DNA of 64,000 nucleotides from Xanthostigma xanthostigma. Its lineage: Eukaryota; Arthropoda; Insecta; Raphidioptera; Raphidiidae. Location of the stretch: NCBI GenBank assembly GCA_963575645.1, contig OY754464.1:4154001-4218000 (forward strand), in the 5' to 3' direction. The stretch's first letter is position 1. Each line of letters begins with the position of its first letter. A program made the translations under genes and the position numbers. Shown here piece after piece: positions 1-11,000 of the stretch. The notes beneath the pieces were generated by a model. That model saw only the letters and a list, made by a program, of their open reading frames with translations. It ran no database searches and was not told where the DNA came from.

Positions 1-439
1 GGTTAACAACCGTTGTTTTTTTTTTAGTTTTAATGTGAAAATTGAGATAATACATTTTTCCGGTTAAAAAGTATGCCGAGAAAAACACTTTTCTCAGACT
101 CGAGCAAATAATATTATCATAATTCATAAAAGCTCTCATGTAAAACTTTGAGATGCTATATAAAAGCCCGTAAGCTAAAGTGTGAACGTTCATAATGTAA
201 ACTTTGTTAAAGCAGTACAGTCGAGAACAAAAGCAGAAACTAGTTTTTTTGATAGGGGCGTCCATTAATTATGTAAGCGAAAGATTATAGCAGGGCTGCG
301 GCAAAATCTCACCAAATCTCATTTGAAATCACTAAATCTCACGTTAACTTTTATTAAAACAGATAAAATTTTAAAATTATAGTGAAAATCTCACGTGAGA
401 GGAAGAGGAGATTACATTCAATCTTAACAAATGTTATCA

Positions 440-1180
440 CATTTTTAAAGGGGTGTGCCTTGAAAAAATTGATTTATTTAATCTACTTTTGAAATTGAGA
501 GTGCTTACAGAAAAAAATTACGCTGAATTCAATGAACGTAAGCGAACGTCTGTATCTCTTTTAGTTTGAAAACTACGACCATTCGAAGGTTTTAGGTATA
601 TGATTTTCTGAAAACTATAAACGCAAGTAACTTCTAAATCAAAAGACATACAGACGTTTGTTTGTGCTCATTTGGATTCAGCGTGGTTTTTTTTCTATAA
701 GCATGATGTTTTTGAAAAAAGTTCCGAAAGATTTCGGTTTTTGTCAAAAATCGCACTTTTTTAAAGGAGCATGCCTTGAAAAAATTGCAAAAATCGAATT
801 CTTTAATATATCTTTGAAATTGAAAATGCTTACTGAAAAAAATACGCTGAATGCAATGAGCGTAAGCAAACGTCTGTATTTCTTTTAGTTTGGTAACTAT
901 ACGGTCATTCGAAGGTTTTATATGATTTTTCTGAAAACTATAAACGCAATAACTTCTAAACTAAAAGACATACAGACGTTTGTTTGTGCTCATTGAATTC
1001 AGCGTGGTTTTTTCTATAAGCATGATATTTTTGCAAAAGTTTCGAAAGATTTCGATTTTCGTCAAAAATCGCATTTTATTAAGGGGTATGCCTTGAAAAA
1101 TTGCACAAATCGAATTCTTTAATATACCTTTGAAATCGAGAATGCTTACAGAAAAACAGTAACAGCTCTTAGTAGTGCAG
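440..1180 (+). repeat. 316-bp tandem repeat, about 2.3 units
   Basis: The marker TGCCTTGAAAAA recurs near 457, 773 and 1090, spacing 316-317 bp. Each unit contains an inverted pair around ACGCTGAATTCAATGA...CGTCTGT and ACAGACGTTTGTTTGTGCTC. No coding. Confidence 0.8.
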
Positions 1181-1203
1181 TGTAAACAACAAGTTTTTTA
1201 AGA

Positions 1204-1277
1204 GCGGCGGTGGTTCTGCGTGGTAGAATGCTTGTCTGCCACGCGAGTGCCGTGCGTGTTTGATTCCTGGCCAATGG
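1204..1277 (+). pseudogene. tRNA-Gly(GCC)-like relic
   Basis: GGTGGTTCTGCGTGGTAGAA, then CTTGTCTGCCACGCGAG with anticodon GCC, and GTTTGATTCCTGG match tRNA-Gly. The acceptor ends do not pair, the D loop has extra bases and the T stem is weak, so it is a tRNA relic or SINE head rather than a working gene. Confidence 0.6.
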
Positions 1278-1279
1278 AA

Positions 1280-2050
1280 TTATCTATTTTGTTTTTAGAT
1301 TTGCAAATAACTTGATTTATTTATTTTTTAATTTTTAGAATTGCAAATCACTTGCTAATTTTTATTTATACTGACTCACTTACCAAAACTTCTATTGTTT
1401 CCCGTTAATCTAGAATCTTGTTTGGCGCGAAAGGATGCATAGCACAAGCAAAGAAAAAAATCCTAAAATCATAAATTTCTGATTACATATAGAATTATTA
1501 TTATTTATTTTTTATGACATAATGGTACGGAACCCTCAGGACGCGAGTTCTACTCGCACTTGTCCGTCTTTTTTGTTACTAATTGTATCAGTATAGCGCA
1601 TGGATGTATAGTGCTTATATTGGTATAACAAAGGAGGCTAGATAATAAGGAGAACGTACTAGCTTCCATAATATCATTATCGTCTGAAGGAGACGAAGAA
1701 GAATAGATTATAGACTCTACATGTTAACTTTAATGACTGCGATGGGAACAAATACGCGTCCGTTAAAAAAATAATAAATTAATTTGTCTATTAGCAATAC
1801 ATATAGACCAGTAAAATGAAGATAATTTGACCCTAAACATTTCCACAAAATCACAAATGGGGGCATATTTGAGGGATATAAGTATGCTACACAATCTGTC
1901 AAAATGGTGCCTTCGTGCGATGACTGGAACTTGTTAAAAAAACTGAGTTTCGTCAGTTTTTTGCTTGTATCTTGTCAAAATTCAATATTGTAACCATCGA
2001 AAAGTTCTCCTAATTTTCGAATTAGATGGAAACTGGCAGTGACCGTTGCT
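1280..2050. other. Non-coding, nothing recognised
   Basis: AT-rich sequence with short ORFs only. I see no host exon and no clean element ends. Confidence 0.4.
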
Positions 2051-2051
2051 C

Positions 2052-2285
2052 TATTAGCTGCAGAACAACCAAAATCCTAGGTACTTCATAATTTTAGATT
2101 GAATTAATTTTCCCATATTTAACCAAAGTTTTATGTCAGTATATAGTGGATTATTTCCATAATCGACACTAAAGTTTAACAGCGACTGGCACACCACAAA
2201 ACTCGTGTGTGTTCTGTGCGACAGTTTCTTGCGTTCTGCACTCCGAAGCAGCACATGAAACGTGTACACTGTGCAACTCCTGATA
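2052..2285 (+). repeat. Dispersed repeat, inverted copy in cyclase intron 7
   Basis: GCAGAACAACCAAAATCCTA, GGTACTTCATAATTTTAGA and ACAAAACTC.TGTG.GTTCTG recur in reverse complement at 57805-58055. A weaker relative lies near 15010-15050. Family unknown. Confidence 0.65.
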
Positions 2286-2562
2286 CGCAAGTTATAGCGT
2301 GTTATTTAGATCAGCTTTGAGCTGTATTTATCTTCAGCACGTTAGTACAAATAAGCATTATTACATTGACTTTACAGAATATAGAAGTGTTGAATCGAGA
2401 AGTGACTGGCATTTTCTCCTTATTGTCTAGCCTTCTCGGCTACAGCATTTTCAATCAACCGAATTAGTCCGCTCTCTTCTTGGTGTACAGACAAATATTT
2501 AACAATTTATTTTCCTAATAATATAACGAAACTGAAAATTAGTTTATTTAGATATTATTAAA

Positions 2563-3179
2563 TCTATATACTAATATATAAAGCTGAAGAGTTTGTTTGT
2601 TTGTTTGAACGCGCTAATCTCAGGAACTACTGGTTCAAATTGAAAAAATGTTTTTGTTGGATAGCCCATTTATCGAGGAAGGCTATAGGCTATATAATAT
2701 CACGTTACGACCATTAGGAGCGGAGCATTAATGAAAAATGTTGCAAAATGTATCTCAAAAATAAGCTTCTATTCAGGTGAACTGCACTAACTAAAAATAT
2801 ACTCATATTAGCGTTGTGAGTACACAGCGTCGTATGGCTCAATCGGTAGAGCATGCGACTGTCAATATCAGGGTCGTGGGTTCGAGCCCCACGTTGGGCG
2901 AAAGTATTTTTATTTTTTTTTTTAATTTTCTACATTGCTTTCTTCTAAGGATTACATTTAAATTTATTTTAATTTTATTTAATTAATTAAAAAAAATATA
3001 TTAGTTTAAAAAAGTATAAATACTGCTTTTTATCGACAAAAGCTTTTGAACGGTAACTCCGATCATCATGTTTTGGACACAACATTCATCTCGGTAAACT
3101 AAGATGAATGTGTGTACTCATGTTCCTCCCTTCCCCATTCGTTCTTTTACACCCGGGTGAAACCGGACGAGACCGCTAG
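2563..3179 (+). mobile_element. Non-autonomous Helitron carrying a tRNA-Lys-like segment (copy 1)
   Basis: Starts A|TCTATATACTAATATA and ends GACCGCTAG|T with a CACCCGGGTG hairpin shortly before, as expected of Helitrons (TC...CTAG between A and T). Near-full-length relative at 52856-53468. No protein coding. Confidence 0.8.
2828..2900 (+). pseudogene. tRNA-Lys-derived segment inside Helitron copy 1
   Basis: GGCTCAATCGGTAGAGCATG plus GGGTCGTGGGTTCGAGCCCC then ACGTTGGGCG match the tRNA-Lys body and its exact 3' end, but the anticodon loop reads CTGTCAA (GTC) and the acceptor and anticodon stems are mispaired. Followed by T-runs. Confidence 0.65.
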
Positions 3180-3841
3180 TTCTTTATATTTATAAATATC
3201 TACATAGTTCTACTTTAGTATACGAAAAACTGAAAATAAATTACAATTGCCTGAAGATACTTCCTAAAAGTTTATGTGACATTTTTTTCTTCACATTACA
3301 ATACAAAAAAAAACACGATAAATACCTCAAGGGCAAAAAGGAAAAATATTTGTTATATTCTCTCAGTTATTTGATTCTCATTTTTTCCTTACATTTTACT
3401 TTTAATATTAAAGACCGCGCAAACGTGTCAAGCATAAACCTGCACGACCTGCAGAGCACGTAGCTAAAAAGCCGGTTCGTAAAGTATACCCATGTTATTC
3501 AACGCATATTAGACCAGCAACGACCGCCAGTCGCTGGTCTGCAATTTCTTTCTAGCCGTGCTGGACCGATCTAATATGCTAGTGATGTGTCGTTTTCATT
3601 AATCAATTTGCATTAATAAAACTACTTAATAACTGCAAAATGTCTATCGCACATTACGAAACCTGCAGCAAAAAAATGTACCGGTTTGTGCTGGTTCATA
3701 CTGGTCTAGTGTGCGACGTCGCGGTGCAGACTGCAAGTTTGTGCTGTGTAGGTCGTGCAGGTTTATGCTTGACAAGTGTGCGCGGTCTTTTAATATTAAC
3801 GCAAATAGATTACACGTTCAAATTCGTGTTTTATTATACAA
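3180..3841. other. Non-coding, nothing recognised
   Basis: AT-rich. CTGCACGACCTGCA...GCTAAAAAGCCGG near 3450 and a related inverted stretch near 3750 (GGTCGTGCAGGTTTATGCTT) suggest a small foldback element about 3420-3790; the ORF at 3640 is within it and looks accidental. Confidence 0.4.
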
Positions 3842-3888
3842 CTAGCGGCCCGGTTCGGCTTCGCCCGAATTTGTAGATTGCCACTTTT

Positions 3889-4059
3889 TAACTTCCCGCT
3901 TTAAAAAAAAAAAAAAATTTTTTTTTTTCAAAAATCGGGAAGTTATTGGTTTCACCCCGATTTTCGAAAATCGAGTTTTCGCCAGATCTCGACGTTTTGA
4001 GGTCCTAGGAAGCTATTAAAACTATTTTGGCGATGATGTCCGTAGGGCTGTATGTATGG

Positions 4060-4104
<45 letters not shown>

Positions 4105-5138
4105 AACCCTTTATATCTTTTGAACGGAGTGTCCGACTGAAACGCGGTTTGCGGCATCTGACGTGATCTTGGTGAACTTAGACTTCCTGAAAATTTGAAA
4201 CGATTCGGCCCAAAAAATTTTGAGAAATCTTAAAAAAACAAGTTTCAAAAATTTTTCAAAATTTGTTTTTGTAAAATATTTTCTAAACTACTGAACCGAA
4301 TAATTCCAAAATCTAATCAGCTCTTCTCCTTAACAAACTGCGTCGATTTCCGCAAACCGCATCAAAATCGGTTCATTTGTTCACGAGATACCGTGAACGA
4401 AAAAATCGTAAAAAAGTGTTTTTTTAAAATGATTCTTAAAATTGTTATCAGATCGATTTTTTTGTAATAAATTACTTTCTTAGGCTAAAAAAACTGCGTC
4501 GATCGCCGCAAACCAGATCAAAATTGGTTCATTTGTTCATGAGATAACGTGAACGAAAAATTAGGAGAAAAGTAATTTTTTATAATTACTCGTAAAATTC
4601 TTATCAAATCGATTTTTTTGTAATAATTTACTTTCTTAGGTTAAAAAAACTGCGTCGATCGCCGCAAACCAGATCAAAATTGGTTCATTTGTTCATGAGA
4701 TAACGTGAACGAAAAATTAGGAAAAAAGTAATTTTTCATAATTACTCGTAAAATTCTTATCAAATCGATTTTTTTGTAATAATTTACTTTCTTAGGTTAA
4801 AAAAACTGCGTCGATCGACGCAAACCGCATCAAAATCGGCTCATTTGTTCACGAGATATCGTGAACGAAAAATTTGTAAAAAAGTGTTTTTTTTAAATTG
4901 CTCGTAAAATTCCTATGAGATCGATTTTTCTGTAATAAATTTCTTTTTTAGGATAAAAAATTGAGTCGACTGCCGTAAATTGCATCAACATCTGTTCATT
5001 TGTTCATGAGATATAGTGAACGAAAATTTCGTAACAAAGTGTGTTTTTTTTTGAGCTCGAAGAGCTAAAAAATAAACTTCTTGCTATATTTTATATATTT
5101 TTGAGCGTTTTGAACTCGAAAATAGCGGGAAGTTACAG
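3889..5138. mobile_element. TIR element with AACTTCCCGCT ends (copy 1)
   Basis: Begins TAACTTCCCGCTTT and ends ATAGCGGGAAGTTA, 11-bp inverted ends with TA on both sides. Contains a (TG)n run at about 4061-4090 and five units of a 156-bp tandem repeat (4337-5040). Another copy is at 35784-36549. No transposase seen. Confidence 0.6.
4337..5040 (+). repeat. 156-bp tandem repeat, five units
   Basis: The phrase ACTGCGTCGAT recurs at 4337, 4493, 4649 and 4805 with a diverged fifth unit near 4960. Units contain TTCAT(G/C)AGATA.CGTGAACGAA. Units 2 and 3 are almost the same. Confidence 0.85.
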
Positions 5139-5394
5139 GGATGGCCTGCAGGGTCAAACTTCTTTTCAAATTTTTTTCGTCGACTTACGTTGCAAAGTTG
5201 GTCTCCACGAAAAGCGCTTTTATTTTAACAAGATAATATATAGCCTATGTCCACCCTGGAGGTCCATTCTAAATATTAGTGAAAACATTTTTCAAATCGG
5301 ATGAATAGTTTCGGAGATTACCTCGTACATCCAAACTTACAAACTCTTTATAATACATTTTTCTATTGTGTTGTGTTGCAACGCAAAGTTAAAA

Positions 5395-5711
5395 TACGCG
5401 CCACGGATCTAAAAAGTTCGGAAGTTAGTCACAAACAGCGTCGCAAAGGCACATTTTAGAGCCGTTGAGGCTCCCACCACCTCCCAACTACCTGCGCGGA
5501 ACGTGCGCTCGTCGGTGATTGGCCGTGATCGCTCGTTGCCTTTGTCACTTGTCGCTTTCCTGCTTTAAAGTACAGTCGAGTACGCTATTGTCAAGTTGTT
5601 ATTGTTATTTTAGTTCTGTTGAGTTGCGAGTTTGTAGTTTTTCAACAGACTGTACAAGCGCAAGCCCGCATTCGCATCTAACTTCCGAGCCTTTTAGATT
5701 AGTGGCGCGTA
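5395..5711 (+). mobile_element. 317-bp MITE, copy 1
   Basis: Ends TACGCGCCAC...GTGGCGCGTA continue as about 30-bp imperfect inverted repeats (ATCTAAAA..TTCGGAAGTTA). Same family as 9595-9911 and 55758-56071. Moderately GC-rich; ORFs in it are accidental. Confidence 0.8.
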
Positions 5712-5888
5712 TTACACGAATCCTTCGCGTCCAGATTTTCAACACAACAGAGAAATGTGTTCGTCGCGTTCTTACTTACTTTTCTCGTGCTAATGTCGAT
5801 TTTTTTATTATACTAATCAACTTTGACATATTATGATGTTATATTCAGTATTCACTATTACTTTATTGATGTAGGTCATACAAAGTAT

Positions 5889-6920
5889 GTTACATAAGTC
5901 AGAAAAATACATAAGTCAGATAATATTAAGAAAAATTTAAAAATTCCTCAATGCTATAGAACGCGTTTTCACATAGAAATTTCTTTATAGCGTTTTTAAA
6001 AGTTTTTATTTCCATACATTTATAATGATCTGGAATTTTATTATATAGCTTGGGTGCAAAAAAGTGTATCGAAAATTCTGATTTTTTGAGTCTTAGTAAA
6101 TCAATAACTAAGTGGTGCCTGTCACTGCCTGTTCCTGGTTGTATAATTGTGCACATTTGAATGGATATCGTTGTTTTCACTATTAGTCTTAGCATATAAT
6201 AAGCATTCATAAACATATCTGCTGGGGAGAGTCATAATGTTATACTCAATAAACTTGTCTCTTACATCAGCTCTGTAATTTATGCCTGACAGAATTCTCA
6301 GAGCTTTCCTCTGTATTTTAAAAAGGCGTTGGGCTTGTGGTGCGTGCCCCCATATAAAAATACCATATAATAGAGTCCCTTGAATGAGCGAGTGAAATAT
6401 TAATTTAGCAGTACTATGGTCAACTACATTTACCAGATTTTTTAAAAGATAGACATGACTAGAAGCTTTCGTTGCCACTGCATTTATGTGATATTCAAAA
6501 GTCAATATAGAATCTAAATATATGCCTAGAAACTTTATATGTTTAGCATTTCTGCTATCTGGATGGTTTCTTAAAGTAAAAATAAGTGAATCGGTTTTTG
6601 TTTCATTTAAGCATAATTTATTGATTGTAAACCATTCGCTAGCCTCTTGAAAACTGCTTTTCATCTGAGAAACTAAAGAATCAAATTCATGTGTTTTGTT
6701 TATTATGGTGGTGTCATCAGCAAATAACACTACTTTACCTGTATTTACAGCTGTTGGAATGTCATTTACATATATCAAAAAAAGCAAAGGGCCCAATATA
6801 GAGCCCTGAGGGACTCCATATTTGAGATAATCAGCTTTTGATTTGCCCAAGTCTAACACGGTAATTTGTTGTCTATTACTGAGATAGGAAACAAGGTCGG
6901 TCTGAGACCTCAAAAATTAC
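5889..6920 (-). mobile_element. 5'-truncated non-LTR retrotransposon (LINE), reverse transcriptase fragment
   Basis: Minus-strand ORF 6913-6122 encodes RT palm motifs: YLSNRQQ, YGVPQGSILGPLLFLIYVND, LFADDTT, then FLGI and RKALRILSG. The rest of the C-terminus (FFAPKLYNKIP...KKFLCENAFYS) continues in another frame at 6216-5926, so a frameshift lies between. The N-terminal half and endonuclease are missing. The 3' end carries a short tandem ACATAAGTCAG (5889-5921). Jockey/CR1-like by motif order; inactive. Confidence 0.88.
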
Positions 6921-7753
6921 CGGGAAAATTGTCAAACGCCTCTACGAGACCGTGTAACTAAGATGAAAAAAATCCGAACCGGACTGGACCGGTTCACAGA
7001 GAACCGGCGGCCCACCGGGAATAGTCCCGGTATTCCATTATATAGGCCAAACCGACGCTGATATGCGGCGACACGACTCTGAAAGTTTGCGAGCCACTGA
7101 TTAATTAATCGTCGTTTCCACACGACGCTGTACAATCTGTTTGAAAGTTTCAGATTCGAGCCTCAGACCTATTAAGAATCGGTGGTCCCCTTTAATAACA
7201 TATTAATTTCCCGTTACGTACAGTTTCAATATTGCCATTAATTAAATGGCGGGAAGGATGCTATAATTTTAATTAAGACTAATTTATTTGTATTTAATTT
7301 AGCCACTTTGCATATAAATCATAAACTACTTTACATCGTCGTAAATCGTAATTAAAATATTCGTTTTATCTAATATTGAGAGAACTAGCCGTTACCCGCG
7401 GCTTTGCACACGATTGAGACGAAACACGGATGCATTTTCATTATTTGGCATATAGTTACTCCTTTCTCGGCGTAGGGCCCCCTAATAAATTTCAAAATTG
7501 ATGACATTCACATGATCAAACCTTGAAAACCCTCATGAATTCGAGCGAATCGGCGAATAAAAGCTCATAACTACTAAAATATTACTTAGAAAAATAAAAA
7601 AATTGTTGCAGAAAATAAGAAACATTGCTCATAACCAGTGAACAATAATATAAATAAACTTAATCATCGATAAAACATAATAATGCGTGAAATTTCTGCC
7701 ACTATGTAACAACAATAAAGGCGAGGGTCATTTGTTTCTAAAACAATTGCAAA
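6921..7753 (+). other. Sequence directly upstream of the cyclase start
   Basis: GC-richer at 6920-7200, then AT-rich. CTAG at 7385-7388 followed by CCGTTACCCGCGGCTTTGC looks like the 3' end of a minus-strand Helitron. I see no coding exon. The promoter or 5' UTR may be here, but no core element is convincing. Confidence 0.35.
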
Positions 7754-8091
7754 ATGCGTGCGTGTAAAACAAAAAGACGATCGCACAACATACGGTGTGC
7801 GTCAAAACAAAACACGAACTTGACATTAATGTATTGCGCGTGTTTTGTGTTGTTATCCTGTCAGACGTTGAAACAAGTGATCAGCAGCAACGGTGCTCCA
7901 GACAGTGACCTTGGCGACGATTTAAGTGGCGCCTCGACGCGATATTACAATGTCGGCGTTATGATGGCGTCGCATTTGGACTCACCTTTTGACTTGGAAC
8001 GATGCGGACCGGCTGTTGACTTGGCTCTGGAACTCGTCAACGACAAGTACCTAAGCGGACATAATATTAAACTCACCAAAGTTATGGGAAG
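7754..8091 (+). CDS. Cyclase exon 1: signal peptide and start of ligand-binding domain
   Basis: Starts at the ATG at 7754 (A at -3) and runs 338 bp to an AG|GTAAAT donor, leaving a split Ser codon. The basic N-terminus is followed by [14 protein letters not shown], a signal-peptide core. An in-frame ATG at 7829 would give a shorter, more typical signal peptide and is a real alternative start. The mature part ([16 protein letters not shown], then [14 protein letters not shown]) is the usual opening of an ANF-receptor domain. Confidence 0.88.
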
Positions 8092-11000
8092 GTAAATGAT
8101 TCGATGACATACATATTTTTGAAGTGAATACTTCCTTAAAAACGGGGGTAAATTCGTTTCCCTATGGAACGGAACTTGACCTGCATTTATAAAGCTGCAT
8201 TTTAAGAACATCAGCCATTTTTTCCCAGTTTCGGAAATATTTGAAAACTAGTGTGACCTGTGCGAATTATTCGCACTAAATAAGTATAATAATTATCACT
8301 TTACAAAATTATTTTTTAAATATGATTGCAGGTATTTAATTCGTTTCTAATTTTGCACACTGCTTATAACGTTCTTCTTTTTGTTGTATTACAATATGAA
8401 GCTCAGATGACAGATCGAAGAAATATTTTACTAAAATTGTCATATAGAGGCGCAAGTAGCAAAAGCGTTGAGCTAAGCCGTCAGATGGCATCATGCAGCA
8501 TTGCTGTGACGTTGTTCAGCGTTGCTCGCTGTTTCAAAATTAAAACCGTCAGATGGCAGTATGCAGTATTGTGTCTGTTGTATTACAATATGAAGGCCAG
8601 ATGACAGATCGAAGTGTTGACGTTGTTTCAAAATTAAAGCCGTCAGATGGCAGACGTTGTTCAGCGTTGCTGTATTTTAATTAATTTACAAAAACAAAAG
8701 CAATAATAATTTTTTTAGTTGTCGATGTCAGTAGAGCAAGCAATTATCTGTAAAATGATATATAATTTATGTGGAGAAATTGTGAGGTTTTTCTAAAAAG
8801 GTAGGTACTAGTTTAGGTCAAAAATCACTTTCCAAAAATTTTACAATTTCTTTTCGTTTTGAGGTTCCCCGAATTCAAAAAACATATTTTTGGAAAAACT
8901 CTGTGTGGCTGTTAGTTGGTTAGTCTGTGAACACGATACAGGTCAAACGGATGAGCGGATTGAAACCAAATTTTGGGAGGTTGTTTGGTATGAAAATGTA
9001 AAGAGCCCTATTGTTTTTGAGGAAAATCAGCGCATGCGCAAATATATATGCTATAACGTTGTTTTTTCTCATATTTTTACATGACGTGAACATAAATTAT
9101 GTAGGTAAGCATGACAACGAATAGCAAATATAATATTGAATACTAGCCATTACCCGCGTCACCTCACACGATATCAAAAATTTTATTTTCTTTATTATAA
9201 TCAAATGTCGGCAATCGGCATTTTTGAAATTGGAATGGTCCCGTCGCCCAATTGGCTGGAATTTTTTTAAATGCATTTAAAACAGACAAGTTAATAAAAC
9301 CATCAGTGTTGAGCTATTGTCGAGGATTTTATTTTATTAATTTGAGTTTCGGTCACATAACGCTCTTCTATGCGATGATTTTACATCACCTTTGTTGGAT
9401 ACTATATATTAAATGTTTTTTTTAAATATGCAATTATCCCTAAAACCTTGGAAAACAGTACAAACTAGCAGCTATTATAGGTGTTAACTAAATTTCTGAA
9501 TCGATTTCGTTAAAAGTTGGCAATTAAGTAAATTCATTATGTATACAGTCTATAATCTATATGATGGGTGATGAGGAAGGGGCGGTTGATATAGTACGCG
9601 CTACGAATCTAAAAGGCTTGGAAGTTAGATGCGAATGCAGGCTTGCGCTTGTACAGTCTGTTGAAAAACTACAAACTCGCAACTCAACAAAACTAACATA
9701 GCAATAACAACTTGACAATAGCGTACTCGACTGTACTTTAAAGCAGGAAAGCGACAAGTGACAAAGGCAACGAACGATCACGGCCAATCACCGACGAGCG
9801 CACGTTCCGTGCAGGTAGCTGGGAGGTGGTGGGAGTATCAACGGCTCTAAAATGTGCCTTTGCGACGCTGTTTGTGAGTAACTTCCGAACCTTTTAGATC
9901 CGTGGCGCGTACTATACTTACTATACATTGCCTTGGGGCTAGGGCGGCTATAAGGCTGCAAATCCGTCACTGTTCGTAACTAAATACATAATTGAATTTC
10001 TGAATATGCTTCTGGATACAAAGTCAATCTTGTAGCAGACGGTATCTCCATGCAATTAACTGATGTTCAATTTCAATTCCAATAATTCATCAATCGCTCT
10101 ATTTCCGATAATGACTACAAAGCATCAAACGACACTTAAGTCTAATGTTTCCTATAGCATAGTTCCAATAGGTTAATCGTATTGTCTGAAGGGAAATTGT
10201 ATTATTTTGTAGTGCGTAATATATACAGCACAAAGTTAGTGCCGGCAGCAATCCTTCAATTTCTGGACCTTGTTCGAAGAACGTTTGATGTAGTAATGAC
10301 AAAACTCCTATAAAAATACCTTGTGACATTTAGCCATACCTTAAGGCCGCTGCATACGAGGCTAGTTTTGCCGCTAGATTCCTTACTATAGATTTCAAGC
10401 GTGCTGTGACGCTAGATATCGTGATGTGTTTTATGTGTTCGCTTCACACGATGAGGGAATTGAATTTTGCTTTTGTAGATGGGTTTGCAGCGCGCGCAGT
10501 GACAGTTCGAATGTTACCAAAAGTGAAAGTTTATTGTATCTGAACAGAACACACACTATGACGCCATGTCTGTTTGTGGGCGTTTGCCCATGTCGCCCAC
10601 GTGACAAGATACTGTTTCCTGATGGGTTCGTGCTCAAAACAAGCACGAAAAATAGCCCCGGTTTTAATTTTTAAATCCATCTTGTGAGCGAGCCCGCATC
10701 GGCGACATCATTTGCATCCTCATAGCCAGCGCGCTAGCCAGTAAAAGTCCCAGCAACGACTCCAGCGGCAAAACCAGACTCGTGTGTAGCGGCATTTATT
10801 TCTGACACTTCATCCCTTTTATGATTCCATTAACGTCAAACATTAATGTTTTTATGATTCAATATTTCATTTTGAAAATTAACTAGAAAAATGTCTTTTT
10901 AATATGGATTTATCATAAAAGAATATTGAGCTTTAAAAAATACTACAGTGGTACCTACCTATATTAAATCTATATATATAAAAGTCTCGTGTCACAGTGT

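Larger units (their letters stand above)
3842..5363 (-). mobile_element. Helitron (minus strand) interrupted by a TIR element
   Basis: The + strand starts ACTAGCGGCCCGGTTCGGC (reverse complement of a CTAG-T 3' end), and the far end reads CCAAACTTACAAACTCTTTA, a Helitron 5' terminus in reverse. Between them lies the element at 3889-5138. Confidence 0.6.

Noticed and set aside
1-430. Possible gene or promoter at the window start
   Set aside because: AT-rich sequence with no ORF, splice pattern or element end that I could support.
4061-4100. (TG)n and the (AC)n near 36356 as regulatory elements
   Set aside because: Both are the same microsatellite carried inside two copies of one transposon.
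5519-5836. 105-codon ORF and its antisense relatives near 9557 and 55681
   Set aside because: All three fall within the 317-bp MITE and share its sequence; they are repeat ORFs, not genes.
6932-7135. Minus-strand ORF upstream of the cyclase
   Set aside because: No domain, no supporting context; probably accidental in a GC-richer patch.
8326-8604. 92-codon ORF, also at 63695-63892
   Set aside because: Lies within the Helitron-like repeat and is duplicated with it; no domain.
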